A stretch of DNA of 64,000 nucleotides from Empedobacter falsenii (GTDB lineage Bacteria > Bacteroidota > Bacteroidia > Flavobacteriales > Weeksellaceae): NCBI RefSeq assembly GCF_019308355.1, contig NZ_JAAGKM010000002.1:1-64000 (forward strand), given 5' to 3'. Under the pieces are notes generated by a model that did not search any database, was not told where the DNA came from, and saw nothing but the letters and a program-made list of their open reading frames with translations. The stretch's first letter is position 1. Each line of letters begins with the position of its first letter. The position numbers and the translations under genes are program-made. Below, piece by piece: positions 27,918 through 37,981 of the stretch.

Positions 27918-30900
27918 TCCAAGTTTATGTCTAATCCAAGACCTTGTAATTCATGTAACAATACGTTAAATGATTCTGGAATACCAGGTTCTGGCATTGG
28001 CTCTCCTTTTACGATTGCTTCGTAAGTTTTCGCACGTCCAATTACGTCATCCGACTTAACTGTTAAGATTTCGCGTAAGATATTAGCTGCACCGAATGCT
28101 TCTAATGCCCAAACCTCCATCTCTCCGAAACGTTGTCCACCAAATTGTGCTTTACCTCCTAATGGTTGTTGAGTAATTAATGAGTATGGTCCGATAGAAC
28201 GCGCGTGCATTTTATCATCAACCATGTGTCCTAATTTCAACATGTAAATCACACCTACAGTAGCTTTTTGATCAAAACGTTCTCCAGTGTTACCATCATA
28301 TAAATATGTTGTACCGTGTTTTGGAATACCTGCTTCTTCTGTGATGCGATCGATATCAGCGATTTCAGCACCATCGAAGATAGGTGTAGCAAATTTTTGA
28401 CCCATTTTAAGTCCAGCCCATCCTAATACCGTTTCATAAATCTGACCGATATTCATACGAGATGGTACCCCAAGTGGGTTAAGCACGATATTTACTGGCG
28501 TTCCGTCTTCTAAGAAAGGCATATCTTCGTCGCGAACGATACGTGCAACAATACCTTTGTTACCGTGACGTCCTGCCATTTTATCCCCTACTCTTAGTTT
28601 ACGTTTTTTCGCAATGTAGATTTTCGCTAATTTAACGATACCTGCAGGTAACTCGTCTCCAACAGAAATTGTAAATCTTTCGCGGTTAAGTGCTCCTTGT
28701 AAATCATTGTACTTAATTTTGTAATTATGTAACAATTCTTTTACTAATTCGTTCTTATCCTCGTCTGTTGTCCAAAGAGATTCTGCTCCAGTTAAGTTTA
28801 AGAAATCTTCAACATTAGATAAGATTTTTTGCGTGTATTTTACACCTTTCTTGATTACTTCTTCGTTCAAGTCGTTGTAAATACCTTGAGAAGTTTTTCC
28901 GTTTAATAAAACGTATAATTTCTCTAATAAAATCTCTCTTAATTCGTTGAATTTAACGTCGTACTCAGCTTCTACACTATCAATGATAGCTTTGTCTTGA
29001 GAACGTTTGCGTTTATCCTTAATACTACGTGAGAATAATTTTTTGTCGATAACAACACCACGTAATGATGGAGAAGCTTTAAGAGAAGCATCTTTTACAT
29101 CACCTGCTTTGTCACCAAAAATCGCACGTAATAATTTTTCTTCTGGAGTTGGATCAGATTCTCCTTTTGGAGTAATCTTACCAATCAAGATATCACCAGG
29201 TTTTACTTCTGCTCCGATACGGATCATACCGTTTTCGTCTAAGTCTTTTGTAGCCTCTTCCGAAACGTTAGGAATGTCTGAAGTTAATTCTTCCATACCT
29301 AATTTTGTATCACGTACATCTAATGAATATTCATCGATGTGGATAGATGTAAACCAGTCTTCGCGAACAGCTTTCTCAGAGATTACAATGGCATCCTCGA
29401 AGTTGTACCCTTGCCAAGGCATGAAGGCAACAACCATGTTACGACCAATTGCTAATTCCCCTCCTTCTGTTGCATAACCTTCAGATAAAACTTGTCCTTT
29501 CTCTACACGATCGCCAACTTTTACAATTGGTTTCAACGTAATTGTAGTTCCTTGATTGGTTTTTCTGAATTTTGTTAAATTATATGTTTTCTCAGCAGTA
29601 TCGAAGCTTACTAATTCTTCGTCTTCTGAGCGATCATATTTAATTGTTATAATGTCAGCATCAACATAAGTTACTGTACCTTCACGTTCTGCATTTACTA
29701 AGATTCTTGAATCTTTTGCAACTTGTTTTTCTAATCCAGTACCTACAATTGGTGCTTGAGGTTTTAATAATGGAACTGCCTGACGCATCATGTTCGATCC
29801 CATTAACGCACGGTTGGCGTCATCATGCTCCAAGAAAGGAATTAATGATGCTGAGATAGATGCAATCTGGTTAGGTGCAACGTCAATTAAATCAACTTCT
29901 GCTGGCGTTACAACAGGGAAATCCCCATCTTCACGAGCAGTTACACGTTCAGTAGCAATAGTACCATCGTCTGTCATGTCGATATTGGCTTGAGCAATTA
30001 CTTTTGATTCCTCCTCTTCCGCAGTTAAATAGATTGGTGCTGATTCGACGTCCACTTTTCCATCTTCTACTTTTCTGTACGGTGTTTCGATGAACCCTAA
30101 GTTATTAACTTTAGCGAATACACATAATGACGAAATCAAACCAATGTTTGGTCCCTCAGGAGTTTCAATTGGACATAAACGTCCGTAATGAGTGTGGTGT
30201 ACGTCACGTACCTCGAATCCCGCTCTTTCTCTTGATAAACCTCCAGGTCCTAATGCTGATAAACGACGTTTGTGTGTAATCTCTGATAATGGATTTGTTT
30301 GGTCCATGAACTGAGATAACTGGTTCGTTCCGAAGAATGAGTTGATAACAGATGATAATGTTTTAGCATTAATCAAATCGATTGGTGTAAACACCTCGTT
30401 GTCACGAACATTCATTCTTTCACGGATAGTTCTAGCCATACGAGCTAAACCTACTCCGAATTGGCTAGCCATTTGCTCACCTACCGTTCTTACACGACGG
30501 TTAGATAAGTGGTCGATATCATCCACCTCTGCTTTAGAGTTGATTAATTCGATTAAGTATTTAATAATCGAAATGATATCTTCACGAGTCAATACTTGTA
30601 CGTCCTCGCTAATGCTTAAGCCTAATTTTTTATTTAATCTGTAACGACCTACTTCACCTAATGAATAACGTTGATCAGAGAAGAATAATTTGTCAATAAT
30701 TCCTCTTGCTGTTTCCTCATCTGGTGGCTCAGCGTTACGTAATTGTCTATAGATATACTCTACTGCCTCTTTTTCAGTATTAGTAGGGTCTTTTTGTAAA
30801 GTATTATGGATAATTCCATAATCAGCAGAATTGATGTCTTCTTTGTGTAATAAAATCGTCTTAACACCAGAATCTACGATTTGATCGATGTGATCTTTCT

Positions 30901-31753
30901 CTAAGATTGTTTCACGGTCTAAGATAATTTCATTACGCTCGATAGATACAACTTCTCCTGTATCTTCATCTACGAAATCCTCGTGCCATGTATTTAATAC
31001 ACGTGCAGCAAGTTTACGACCTACAACTTTCTTTAAATTAGCTTTATTAACTTTTACTTCTTCTGCTAAGTCGAAAATTTCTAAGATATCTTTATCTCTT
31101 TCGTATCCGATAGCACGTAATAAGGTAGTTAATGGTAACTTTTTCTTACGATCGATGTAAGCGTACATTACGCTGTTGATGTCTGTTGCGAACTCAATCC
31201 AAGATCCTTTGAAAGGAATGATACGAGATGAGTACAATTTTGTACCATTCGCGTGGAAAGATTGTCCGAAGAATACCCCAGGAGAACGGTGTAATTGAGA
31301 TACAATAACACGCTCTGCACCATTAATAATGAATGATCCTGAAGGAGACATATAAGGAATTGTTCCTAAGTATACGTCTTGCACTACAGTTTCGAAATCT
31401 TCGTGTTCTTCGTCCGTACAGTACAATTTAAGACGAGCTTTCAATGGTACGCTGTACGTTAATCCTCTTTCGATACACTCATCAATTGTGTAACGTGGTG
31501 GATCTACGAAATAATCTAAGAATTCTAAAACAAACTGATTGCGAGTATCCGTAATTGGAAAATTCTCAGCAAATGTTCGGTAAAGACCTTCATTTTTTCG
31601 TTGGTCAGGTCTTGTTTCCAACTGGAAAAAATCTTCAAACGATTTGATCTGAATGTCAAGGAAATCTGGGAACTGAGCGACTGCTTTTGCAGAAGAGAAG
31701 TTCAATCTTTCTTTTTTCTCAGTCGAGTTGCTTAATGTTGCTTTAGTGGCCAA
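27911..31753 (-). CDS. rpoB: DNA-directed RNA polymerase subunit beta
   Basis: The 1280 aa beta subunit is full length. Recognisable regions include the rifampicin pocket ([19 protein letters not shown] then [12 protein letters not shown]), the [11 protein letters not shown] active-site region and the C-terminal [24 protein letters not shown] that clamps with beta'. The pocket keeps the usual sensitive-type residues D, H and S. It follows rplL with a 102-base spacer that carries a long hairpin and T tract, probably setting the ratio of polymerase to ribosomal protein. Confidence 0.99.
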   Translation of the reverse strand: MATKATLSNSTEKKERLNFSSAKAVAQFPDFLDIQIKSFEDFFQLETRPDQRKNEGLYRTFAENFPITDTRNQFVLEFLDYFVDPPRYTIDECIERGLTYSVPLKARLKLYCTDEEHEDFETVVQDVYLGTIPYMSPSGSFIINGAERVIVSQLHRSPGVFFGQSFHANGTKLYSSRIIPFKGSWIEFATDINSVMYAYIDRKKKLPLTTLLRAIGYERDKDILEIFDLAEEVKVNKANLKKVVGRKLAARVLNTWHEDFVDEDTGEVVSIERNEIILDRETILEKDHIDQIVDSGVKTILLHKEDINSADYGIIHNTLQKDPTNTEKEAVEYIYRQLRNAEPPDEETARGIIDKLFFSDQRYSLGEVGRYRLNKKLGLSISEDVQVLTREDIISIIKYLIELINSKAEVDDIDHLSNRRVRTVGEQMASQFGVGLARMARTIRERMNVRDNEVFTPIDLINAKTLSSVINSFFGTNQLSQFMDQTNPLSEITHKRRLSALGPGGLSRERAGFEVRDVHHTHYGRLCPIETPEGPNIGLISSLCVFAKVNNLGFIETPYRKVEDGKVDVESAPIYLTAEEEESKVIAQANIDMTDDGTIATERVTAREDGDFPVVTPAEVDLIDVAPNQIASISASLIPFLEHDDANRALMGSNMMRQAVPLLKPQAPIVGTGLEKQVAKDSRILVNAEREGTVTYVDADIITIKYDRSEDEELVSFDTAEKTYNLTKFRKTNQGTTITLKPIVKVGDRVEKGQVLSEGYATEGGELAIGRNMVVAFMPWQGYNFEDAIVISEKAVREDWFTSIHIDEYSLDVRDTKLGMEELTSDIPNVSEEATKDLDENGMIRIGAEVKPGDILIGKITPKGESDPTPEEKLLRAIFGDKAGDVKDASLKASPSLRGVVIDKKLFSRSIKDKRKRSQDKAIIDSVEAEYDVKFNELREILLEKLYVLLNGKTSQGIYNDLNEEVIKKGVKYTQKILSNVEDFLNLTGAESLWTTDEDKNELVKELLHNYKIKYNDLQGALNRERFTISVGDELPAGIVKLAKIYIAKKRKLRVGDKMAGRHGNKGIVARIVRDEDMPFLEDGTPVNIVLNPLGVPSRMNIGQIYETVLGWAGLKMGQKFATPIFDGAEIADIDRITEEAGIPKHGTTYLYDGNTGERFDQKATVGVIYMLKLGHMVDDKMHARSIGPYSLITQQPLGGKAQFGGQRFGEMEVWALEAFGAANILREILTVKSDDVIGRAKTYEAIVKGEPMPEPGIPESFNVLLHELQGLGLDINLEE

Positions 31754-31790
31754 TTTCGAATGAATTTTGGTTTATATAATGACTTTATGC

Positions 31791-31835
31791 GTAAAAAGGT
31801 TTAGACCTAACACGTCCTGTGTTAGGTCCAAACCT
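31791..31835 (-). terminator. attenuator-like terminator between rplL and rpoB
   Basis: A 17-base stem (31797-31813 with 31819-31835) with a five-base loop is followed on the minus transcript by TTTTT (31796 downward). The single imperfect pair is G-U in that strand. In E. coli a partial terminator at the same junction lowers rpoBC transcription relative to rplL, and this hairpin is in the equivalent place. Confidence 0.8.
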
Positions 31836-31855
31836 ATATTTTTGAGTAATAAAAA

Positions 31856-32224
31856 TTACTTCAATTCTACTACTGCACCAGCTTCTTCTAGCTGTTTCTT
31901 TAAAGCTTCAGCTTCGTCTTTAGAAACTGCTTCTTTAACTGTTGCTGGAGTTGAATCTACTAAATCTTTAGCTTCTTTTAATCCTTTTCCAGTTAATTCT
32001 TTAACTAATTTAACAACTGCTAATTTAGATGCACCTGCTTCTTTTAAGATTACGTCGAATTCTGATTGCTCTTCAGCAGCTTCACCTGCTCCACCTGCAG
32101 CAACAACTACAGCAGCAGCAGCTGGTTCGATTCCGTATTCATCTTTTAAGATTGTAGATAATTCATTAACTTCTAAAACTGTTAAGTTTACTAACTCTTC
32201 AGCTAATTTTTTTAAATCTGCCAT
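31856..32224 (-). CDS. rplL: 50S ribosomal protein L7/L12
   Basis: L7/L12 forms the flexible stalk that recruits translation GTPases. The 122 aa protein has the N-terminal dimerisation helices ([19 protein letters not shown]), an Ala-rich hinge (about 36-50) and the C-terminal domain with [20 protein letters not shown]. It is 46 bases after rplJ, its partner on the ribosome, and is followed by the rplL-rpoB hairpin. Confidence 0.98.
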   Translation of the reverse strand: MADLKKLAEELVNLTVLEVNELSTILKDEYGIEPAAAAVVVAAGGAGEAAEEQSEFDVILKEAGASKLAVVKLVKELTGKGLKEAKDLVDSTPATVKEAVSKDEAEALKKQLEEAGAVVELK

Positions 32225-32270
32225 TTTAATGCTTTTTGTTTTTTAAACTTTTATTTGATATGAGTGTGTC

Positions 32271-32789
32271 TTATTCTTCTGAAGCTCCTTCTTCTGCTTT
32301 TGCAGCCTCTTTGTTCTCTAATTGAGAAACAACAGTTTTGATTGGAGATTGAAGTAACATGATGATGTCTGCGATTAATTCTTCGCGAGATTTCAATGCT
32401 ACTAATTGTGGTAATTTGTCATCACCTACGAATGTATTATCTTCAATCCAAGCTCCTTTTAAAATAGGTTTTTCAGATTTTTTTCTGAAAGTATCGATTA
32501 CTTTAGCTGGTGCATTACCAACTTCAGCAGTCATTAATGCTGTATTTCCTTTTAAAGATCCGTAAAGCTCTTCGAAGTTTTTGTCTTCGATTTGCTCCAT
32601 AGCTTTCTTTAATAAAGTGTTTTTTACTACGCGTAAAGATACATTGCTTTTGAAGCAAGCTCTTCTTAATTCAGTAGTATTAACAGCGTTTAATCCGTCG
32701 ATATCTGCTAAGTAGATGATTTTTGCTTCTGCTAATACAGCTTGCAATTCATCTATCATATTTGCTTTATCTTGTTTTGTCATTGCCAT
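32271..32789 (-). CDS. rplJ: 50S ribosomal protein L10
   Basis: L10 anchors L7/L12 dimers to 23S rRNA. The 172 aa protein starts MAMTKQDKANMIDELQ and keeps LRVVKNTLLKKA and the C-terminal helix that binds L12. It lies only 12 bases after rplA, so there is no room for the long L10 leader known from E. coli; autoregulation, if any, must work through sequences in rplA or further upstream. Confidence 0.97.
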   Translation of the reverse strand: MAMTKQDKANMIDELQAVLAEAKIIYLADIDGLNAVNTTELRRACFKSNVSLRVVKNTLLKKAMEQIEDKNFEELYGSLKGNTALMTAEVGNAPAKVIDTFRKKSEKPILKGAWIEDNTFVGDDKLPQLVALKSREELIADIIMLLQSPIKTVVSQLENKEAAKAEEGASEE

Positions 32790-32801
32790 AATCTACTAAT
32801 T

Positions 32802-33497
32802 TTAAGCGTTTACACTTTTTGGATCTACTGATACACCTACAGATTGAGTTGTAGAAAGCGTGATGCTTTTTACATATGTTCCTTTAGCAGCTGTTGGTTT
32901 TAATTTAATTAAAGTTTGAATTAACTCATTCGCATTTTCTTTAATTTTATCAGCATCGAAAGATACTTTACCAACTGCAGCGTGGATGATTCCGTAACGA
33001 TCTACTTTGAAGTCGATTTTACCTGCTTTTACTTCAGAAACGGCTTTACCTACTTCTAAAGTTACAGTACCTGATTTTGGGTTAGGCATTAATCCACGAG
33101 GTCCTAAAACACGTCCTAATGGTCCTAATTTACCCATAACAGCTGGCATAGTAACGATAACGTCAACATCTGTCCAACCTTCTTTAATTTTTTGTAAGTA
33201 TTCGTCTAATCCTACATAGTCTGCACCTGCTGCTTTAGCTTCTGCTTCTTTGTCTGGAGTAACTAATGCTAATACTTTTACATCTTTACCTGTTCCGTGT
33301 GGTAATGAAACTACACCACGAACCATTTGGTTAGCTTTCTTAGGATCTACACCTAAACGAACTGCTATATCTACAGAAGCATCAAACTTAGCGTAGTTAA
33401 CTTCCTTTACTAATGATGATGCTTCATCAATAGAGTAAAGTTTGTTTTTTTCTACTTTAGCTAATACTTCTTTTTGTCTTTTTGTTAACTTTGCCAT
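32802..33497 (-). CDS. rplA: 50S ribosomal protein L1
   Basis: L1 (231 aa) forms the mobile stalk at the ribosomal E site and in many bacteria represses its own operon. The signature [31 protein letters not shown] region is intact near residues 112-142, and the N-terminus [21 protein letters not shown] is typical. It starts 17 bases after rplK. A likely autoregulatory site would be in the rplK leader (33956-34028), but I could not recognise the L1 target fold there. Confidence 0.98.
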   Translation of the reverse strand: MAKLTKRQKEVLAKVEKNKLYSIDEASSLVKEVNYAKFDASVDIAVRLGVDPKKANQMVRGVVSLPHGTGKDVKVLALVTPDKEAEAKAAGADYVGLDEYLQKIKEGWTDVDVIVTMPAVMGKLGPLGRVLGPRGLMPNPKSGTVTLEVGKAVSEVKAGKIDFKVDRYGIIHAAVGKVSFDADKIKENANELIQTLIKLKPTAAKGTYVKSITLSTTQSVGVSVDPKSVNA

Positions 33498-33514
33498 TTC
33501 CTAAAATGTTTTAA

Positions 33515-33955
33515 TTATTCTGGAGCTTGCCCACCTTTTACAGTTATACCCATAGAACGTGCAGTTCCAGCAACCATTTTCATAGCAGATTCAACAGTAA
33601 AACAGTTCATGTCCGCTAATTTGTCTTCAGCAATAGCTCTAACTTGATCCCAAGTAACAGTACCAACTTTTTGACGGTTTGGTACACCTGATGCTTTTTT
33701 CAATTTCGCAGCTTCCATTAACTGAATAGCAGCTGGTGGAGTTTTAATTACGAAATCGAATGATTTGTCTTGATACACAGTAATAACAACTGGTAACACT
33801 GCACCTTGTTTTTCTTGTGTACGTCCATTAAATTGTTTACAAAACTCCATGATGTTAACACCTGCAGCACCTAAAGCTGGCCCTACTGGTGGCGAAGGAT
33901 TTGCTTGTCCTCCTTTAACTTGAAGTTTTACAACTTTTTCAATTTTTTTTGCCAT
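33515..33955 (-). CDS. rplK: 50S ribosomal protein L11
   Basis: L11 (146 aa) binds the GTPase-associated centre of 23S rRNA and is required for the RelA response. The conserved [34 protein letters not shown] segment starts at residue 8, and the C-terminal RNA-binding domain ends with [13 protein letters not shown]. It follows nusG with a 73-base leader and begins the rplK-rplA-rplJ-rplL run. Confidence 0.98.
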   Translation of the reverse strand: MAKKIEKVVKLQVKGGQANPSPPVGPALGAAGVNIMEFCKQFNGRTQEKQGAVLPVVITVYQDKSFDFVIKTPPAAIQLMEAAKLKKASGVPNRQKVGTVTWDQVRAIAEDKLADMNCFTVESAMKMVAGTARSMGITVKGGQAPE

Positions 33956-34028
33956 TTTTTTAATTCTTAAAATTAAGCGTTATGTGGAAGCAGCCTAAAT
34001 TTCTACTTTTAATTTGTTGATAGATTGA

Positions 34029-34577
34029 TTATGCAATCTTTTCAACTTGGTTAAAACTTAACTCTAGTGGTGTTTTACGTCCGAAGATTAAAACCATCAC
34101 TTCAAGTTTACGTTTATCTTCAATGATTTTTTCAACTGTTCCGTTGAAGCCATTGAATGGTCCGTCGATTACTTTTACAGTTTCTCCTACGATGTAAGAT
34201 ATTCCTAAGTTTGTATCAACGTTTTCTGCTAATTCGTCAACTTTACCTAACATTCGGTTAACTTCCGATTGTCTCATTGGTACAGGATCACCTCCTTTCG
34301 TTGCACTCAAAAAGCTAATTACACCTGATGTATTCTTTACCATGTGAGGAATTTCCCCTACAAGTTCGGCTTCTATCATGATGTAACCAGGAAAGTGTAC
34401 TTTTTCCTTTTGATATTTTTTACCGTTACGGATTTGAATCACTTTTTCCATAGGAACAACAATTTGTCCTACATAATCATTCAAATTTTGGTACTGAATT
34501 TCTCTTTCAATATAATCCTTAACTTTCAGCTCTTGTCCAGCTACAGTCTTGATTACATACCATTTCTTTTCACTCAT
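34029..34577 (-). CDS. nusG: transcription termination/antitermination factor NusG
   Basis: NusG (182 aa) binds RNA polymerase and links it to Rho or the ribosome. The NGN domain opens with KKWYVIKTVAGQELKVKDYI and includes the FPGYIMIEAEL strand. The KOW motif is at about 130-160 (VGETVKVIDGPFNGFNGTVEKI). Order secE-nusG-rplK is the classical one. Confidence 0.97.
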   Translation of the reverse strand: MSEKKWYVIKTVAGQELKVKDYIEREIQYQNLNDYVGQIVVPMEKVIQIRNGKKYQKEKVHFPGYIMIEAELVGEIPHMVKNTSGVISFLSATKGGDPVPMRQSEVNRMLGKVDELAENVDTNLGISYIVGETVKVIDGPFNGFNGTVEKIIEDKRKLEVMVLIFGRKTPLELSFNQVEKIA

Positions 34578-34609
34578 GATTCTAATTACTAAACGGGATA
34601 TTTTACAAA

Positions 34610-34798
34610 CTAAAAAGCGCCGTAGATAAAGTTAAGCACTTGTGTGAATAATGTATCTACCGCATATAAAAATATAGCTAACAAAACTGTAGCTATTGCA
34701 ACAATAATTGTGTCTCTTTGTAGATCTGAGAATGATGGCCATGTAACATGATCTTTAAATTCTACAAAGGAATCTTTAAAATATTGTACGACTTTCAT
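34610..34798 (-). CDS. secE: preprotein translocase subunit SecE
   Basis: SecE is the small essential subunit that clamps the SecY channel. From the ATG at 34798 it is 62 aa: an amphipathic helix (VVQYFKDSFVEFKDHVTWPSFSDL, with the conserved VTWP) and one membrane helix (about 35-55). An in-frame upstream start at 34843 would run into the tRNA-Trp gene and is rejected. It lies between tRNA-Trp and nusG. Confidence 0.95.
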   Translation of the reverse strand: MKVVQYFKDSFVEFKDHVTWPSFSDLQRDTIIVAIATVLLAIFLYAVDTLFTQVLNFIYGAF

Positions 34799-34813
34799 AT
34801 CGTTTTTATTTAG

Positions 34814-34884
34814 CACGGGCACAAGGATTCGAACCCTGATCAACGGTTTTGGAGACCGCTATTCTACCATTGAACTATGCCCGT
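34814..34884 (-). tRNA. tRNA-Trp (CCA anticodon)
   Basis: A 71-nt cloverleaf on the minus strand with acceptor ACGGGCA/TGCCCGT, T arm GGGTTCGAATCC and anticodon loop CTCCAAA (anticodon complement at 34850-34852). The terminal CCA is not encoded. It sits between tuf and secE, as is usual in Bacteroidota. Confidence 0.97.
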
Positions 34885-34895
34885 AGATAAAAAGA

Positions 34896-34919
34896 GTGGT
34901 AATCATTGAAGATTACCAC
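34896..34919 (-). terminator. hairpin after tuf
   Basis: A perfect nine-bp stem (GTGGTAATC 34896-34904, GATTACCAC 34911-34919) lies between the tuf stop and tRNA-Trp and is followed by TCTTTTT on the minus transcript. It may end most tuf transcripts or mark a processing site before the tRNA. Confidence 0.6.
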
Positions 34920-34944
34920 ATCTTCTATATTATATTTTGACTAA

Positions 34945-36132
34945 TTAGTCTAAAATTTCAGTTACCTGACCAGCACCAACTGTACGTCCACCTTCACGGA
35001 TTGCGAAACGTAAACCTTCGTTTAATGCGATTGGTTGTAATAATTCAACTGTAATAGTTAAGTTATCTCCTGGTAAAACCATCTCAACTCCTTCTGGTAA
35101 GTTGATTTCCCCTGTTACGTCAGTTGTACGTACGTAGAACTGTGGACGGTAACGGTTATGGAATGGAGTGTGACGACCACCTTCTTCTTTAGTTAAGATA
35201 TAAACCTCAGCTTTGAATTTTTTGTATGGTTTAACAGATCCTTGTTTTGCGATAACCATACCACGACGGATGTCAGTTTTATCAACACCACGTAATAATA
35301 AACCTACGTTATCACCAGCTTCACCTCTATCTAAGATTTTACGGAACATTTCAACACCTGTTACAGTAGAAGTTAATTTTTCTTCTCCCATACCAACGAT
35401 GTCAACTGGATCCCCAGAGTTAATTACACCAGCCTCGATACGTCCTGTAGCAACAGTACCACGACCTGTAATAGAGAATACATCCTCTACTGGCATTAAG
35501 AATGGTTTATCTTGATCACGAACTGGTTGCTCAATCCACTCATCAACATTGTTCATTAAGTTTAATACAGTTTCAACCCATTGAGGCTCACCGTTTAATG
35601 CACCTAAAGCAGATCCTTGGATAACTGGAGTGTTATCTCCGTCATATTCGTAAGAAGATAATAAATCTCTTACTTCCATTTCTACTAACTCTAATAACTC
35701 AGCATCGTCAACCATATCAACTTTGTTTAAGAAAACAACGATACGAGGAACGTTTACTTGGCGACATAATAAGATGTGCTCACGAGTTTGAGGCATTGGA
35801 CCATCAGTAGCAGCTACTACTAAGATACCACCATCCATTTGAGCAGCTCCTGTAACCATGTTTTTTACGTAATCCGCGTGACCTGGACAGTCAACGTGTG
35901 CGTAGTGACGGTTAGCAGTTTCATACTCTACGTGAGATGTATTAATTGTAATACCACGCTCTTTTTCTTCTGGAGCATTATCGATTTGATCGAAAGCTTT
36001 TGCTTCTGAATAACCAGCATCAGCTAATACTTTAGTAATCGCTGCAGTCAAAGTTGTTTTACCGTGGTCAACGTGACCAATAGTACCAATATTTAAGTGC
36101 GGCTTATTACGGTTGAAAGTTTCCTTTGCCAT
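34945..36132 (-). CDS. tuf: elongation factor Tu
   Basis: EF-Tu (395 aa) delivers aminoacyl-tRNA to the ribosome. The GTPase motifs are GHVDHGKT (19-26), DCPGH (81-85) and NKVD (135-138), with switch I around EERGITIN preserved as KERGITIN. Domains 2 and 3 are complete. It is downstream of three tRNA genes and upstream of tRNA-Trp, in the standard Bacteroidota order. The 185 bases between tRNA-Gly and tuf have no good TANNTTTG match, so tuf is probably cotranscribed with the tRNAs. Confidence 0.99.
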   Translation of the reverse strand: MAKETFNRNKPHLNIGTIGHVDHGKTTLTAAITKVLADAGYSEAKAFDQIDNAPEEKERGITINTSHVEYETANRHYAHVDCPGHADYVKNMVTGAAQMDGGILVVAATDGPMPQTREHILLCRQVNVPRIVVFLNKVDMVDDAELLELVEMEVRDLLSSYEYDGDNTPVIQGSALGALNGEPQWVETVLNLMNNVDEWIEQPVRDQDKPFLMPVEDVFSITGRGTVATGRIEAGVINSGDPVDIVGMGEEKLTSTVTGVEMFRKILDRGEAGDNVGLLLRGVDKTDIRRGMVIAKQGSVKPYKKFKAEVYILTKEEGGRHTPFHNRYRPQFYVRTTDVTGEINLPEGVEMVLPGDNLTITVELLQPIALNEGLRFAIREGGRTVGAGQVTEILD

Positions 36133-36317
36133 TTTACTTTTTATTAATTTCTATTGTTATACTTAAATTAAAAAAATAACTTTAAATTATTTTCAAGTGT
36201 AAAAGTACACTTTTTGATTTATATAAAGATATTAATTTTTGACTCGCGTTAACCTTGGTTTAAATGAGTTTCAACAACTACTTAAAAGATTAACTATACT
36301 GGACGAACCAGAATTTG

Positions 36318-36390
36318 AGCGGGAAACGGGACTCGAACCCGCAACATTCAGCTTGGAAGGCTGACGCTCTACCAATTGAGCTATTCCCGC
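36318..36390 (-). tRNA. tRNA-Gly (TCC anticodon)
   Basis: A 73-nt cloverleaf with acceptor GCGGGAA/TTCCCGC, D arm AGCTCAATTGGTAGAGC, anticodon loop CTTCCAA (complement at 36355-36357) and T arm GCGGGTTCGAGTCCCG. It is third in the Thr-Tyr-Gly cluster. Confidence 0.97.
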
Positions 36391-36463
36391 ATTCACTTCT
36401 AAAAAGCTTTGCAAATTTAAAGATTAAATCCTAAACCACAAAAAATTTTAAAAATTAAGTTTG

Positions 36464-36544
36464 TGGGGAGAGCAGGATTCGAACCTGCGAAGGTTACCCA
36501 ACGGATTTACAGTCCGTCCTCGTTGGCCGCTTGAGTATCTCCCC
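36464..36544 (-). tRNA. tRNA-Tyr (GTA anticodon)
   Basis: An 81-nt type II tRNA with a long variable arm. Acceptor GGGGAGA/TCTCCCC, anticodon stem GGACT with loop containing GTA (complement at 36508-36510), and T arm GCAGGTTCGAATCCTGC. No CCA is encoded. Confidence 0.97.
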
Positions 36545-36575
36545 GCCTTATTTTTTTGTTCTTCTAAAAACCTTG

Positions 36576-36649
36576 AGCCGATAGAGGGACTCGAACCCAC
36601 GACCTGCTGATTACAAATCAGCTGCTCTAGCCAGCTGAGCTACATCGGC
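36576..36649 (-). tRNA. tRNA-Thr (TGT anticodon)
   Basis: A 74-nt cloverleaf with acceptor GCCGATG paired to TATCGGC, anticodon arm CTGATTTGTAATCAG (TGT complement at 36613-36615) and T arm GTGGGTTCGAGTCCC. It is the first gene after the strong promoter at 36714-36744. Confidence 0.97.
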
Positions 36650-36681
36650 ATTTTTGTTTTTAAAAGCGTTATTTAAAAGAA

Positions 36682-36713
36682 CAGTCCGTTAAATATGTTT
36701 GTTTAACGGACTG
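36682..36713 (-). repeat. perfect 12-bp inverted repeat at the tRNA-tuf transcript start
   Basis: CAGTCCGTTAAA (36682-36693) and TTTAACGGACTG (36702-36713) pair perfectly around an eight-base loop. On the minus strand it begins directly after the -7 box, so the predicted start near 36710 lies inside the first arm. With the trailing TTCTTTT it could also end hpf transcripts. Confidence 0.8.
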
Positions 36714-36744
36714 CAAATTTACGTTGTTTTTTGAATTAACCAAA
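36714..36744 (-). promoter_or_regulatory. consensus promoter of the tRNA-Thr/Tyr/Gly-tuf operon
   Basis: TTTG (36744-36741), exactly 19 bases, then TAAATTTG (36721-36714) on the minus strand is a full match to the Bacteroidota -33/-7 consensus. It lies between hpf and tRNA-Thr. Confidence 0.85.
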
Positions 36745-36779
36745 TTTTTAGGTTCTTTTTTTAGTCAATTCCCTATTTT

Positions 36780-37079
36780 TTATCTTTCGCTAATTTTTTC
36801 TTTTTTTCTGATAATTAATTTTTTTAATGTATCTACCGCTAAATCAATACATTCTTCAAAAGATTGTCCTGTTTTACTTACAACAATATCATCTCCTGGT
36901 ACTTCTAACTTAATATCAACTGTCTTGTTATTTTTTTCTGCAGTATTCTCTAATTTAAAAGAAACATTCGCTGCAATGATTTTGTCTGACAAAGTTTCTA
37001 ATTTTTCTAATTTTTTCTCTAAATACTCCTCTAAACCTGGTTTAGTATTGAAGTTTACTGCTTGAAAGTTAATTGTCAT
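36780..37079 (-). CDS. hpf: ribosome hibernation promoting factor (short HPF/YfiA type)
   Basis: This 99 aa protein binds the decoding centre of idle ribosomes and helps form inactive dimers or monomers. The beta-alpha-beta fold is visible: INFQAVNFNTKPGLEEYLEKKLEKLE, then KTVDIKLEVPGDDIVVSKTG and the basic end RKKEKISER. It lacks the C-terminal dimerisation domain of long HPF. The start is two bases after the xerC stop codon, so the two genes are cotranscribed. Confidence 0.9.
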   Translation of the reverse strand: MTINFQAVNFNTKPGLEEYLEKKLEKLETLSDKIIAANVSFKLENTAEKNNKTVDIKLEVPGDDIVVSKTGQSFEECIDLAVDTLKKLIIRKKEKISER

Positions 37080-37081
37080 AA

Positions 37082-37981
37082 TTACTCTTTTTTGTTCTCA
37101 CGCGGGTGAGCTTTGTTAAACACTTTTTTTAAATTTTCTATACTCCCATGTGTATAAATTTGAGTCGATGACAAACTTGAATGCCCTAAAATATCTTTTA
37201 CTGCATTCAGATCTGCTCCTGAATCTAACATATGAGTCGCAAATGAATGCCTCAACATATGAGGACTTTTTTTATGTTTTACACTTATAAGACTAAGATA
37301 GTATTTTACTTTCGAATAAACAAGATTATCGTACAAAGGTTTTCCTTTTTCTGTTACAAAAACATTCGTACATTGTAAAGTAATTTCGTTATGTTTTCTA
37401 GTGTTATAATTCGCCAAATCCTCTAACAGAAAGGTAGAAATAGGAATTATGCGTTCTTTATTTCTTTTTCCAAGAACTTTTATAGAAAGTGTATTCGGAT
37501 CGATATCATTTTCTTTCAAACCAATTAATTCGGCACGTCGAATTCCTGTTTGATACATTACATCAATCATTAATCGATCACGTAAACCTTCGAATGTGTC
37601 AGGGAAAAATTCATCATTATTCAACAAATCATTCAATTCTGCTTCTGTAAAAGGTACTAAAACTTGTTTATTTTGTTTAAGTGAATGAATTTGCTCGATT
37701 GGATTAATGGAAAGATGATTTTCTTTGACCAAATATTTATAAAACGTTCGTAAAGCGCTTAATTTGCGATTAACTGTTTTCTCAGACTTTTCTAATTCTG
37801 ATAAATGCATCACAAATGCACGAATATGATTTTTTGTTGCAAGTTGTATTTCTGACGAATTTTCTTCTTGTTGATAGAACTCAACAAAATCGTCCAAATC
37901 TCTTTTGTAGCTAGTAATTGTTAGCGTAGAATAGTTTTTCTCGAGCGCTAAATAATCTAAGAATAGTTGAATAAATTCCAT
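37082..37981 (-). CDS. xerC: tyrosine recombinase XerC-type
   Basis: XerC/D-family recombinases resolve chromosome dimers at dif. The 299 aa protein has the SAM-like N-terminal domain (FLDYLALEKNYSTLTITSYKRDL) and the catalytic domain with R148 (TGIRRAE), H241 and R244 (HMLRH), H267 (LGHSS) and nucleophile Y276 (IYTH). Nothing suggests an integrase of a mobile element: it sits between rpsU and hpf in a housekeeping context. Its ATG follows directly on the T tract of the rpsU terminator, so expression probably depends on read-through. XerC and XerD types are hard to separate by eye. Confidence 0.9.
   Translation of the reverse strand: MEFIQLFLDYLALEKNYSTLTITSYKRDLDDFVEFYQQEENSSEIQLATKNHIRAFVMHLSELEKSEKTVNRKLSALRTFYKYLVKENHLSINPIEQIHSLKQNKQVLVPFTEAELNDLLNNDEFFPDTFEGLRDRLMIDVMYQTGIRRAELIGLKENDIDPNTLSIKVLGKRNKERIIPISTFLLEDLANYNTRKHNEITLQCTNVFVTEKGKPLYDNLVYSKVKYYLSLISVKHKKSPHMLRHSFATHMLDSGADLNAVKDILGHSSLSSTQIYTHGSIENLKKVFNKAHPRENKKE

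Noticed and set aside
29007-29477. Open frame of 156 codons on the plus strand within rpoB
   Set aside because: A shadow of rpoB codon usage. Similar antisense frames are scattered through rpoB and rpoC, and rpoB is certain.
31797-31855. GAGTAATAAAAATTACTTC near rplL as a further copy of the dispersed repeat
   Set aside because: Only a few bases match, and part of it is the rplL stop region. It lacks the GAGTAGTGAG words.
31767-32246. Open frame of 159 codons on the plus strand over rplL
   Set aside because: It is antisense to the Ala/Lys-rich rplL, which leaves the complement open by composition. It has no promoter and its product resembles nothing.
34799-34843. Longer N-terminus for secE
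   Set aside because: It would code through the 3' part of tRNA-Trp. The start at 34798 gives a normal SecE.
37082-37981. Tyrosine recombinase as a sign of an integrated element
   Set aside because: It has XerC length and motifs, sits between rpsU and hpf, and there are no att repeats or phage genes. The tRNA cluster nearby shows no duplicated tRNA 3' end.
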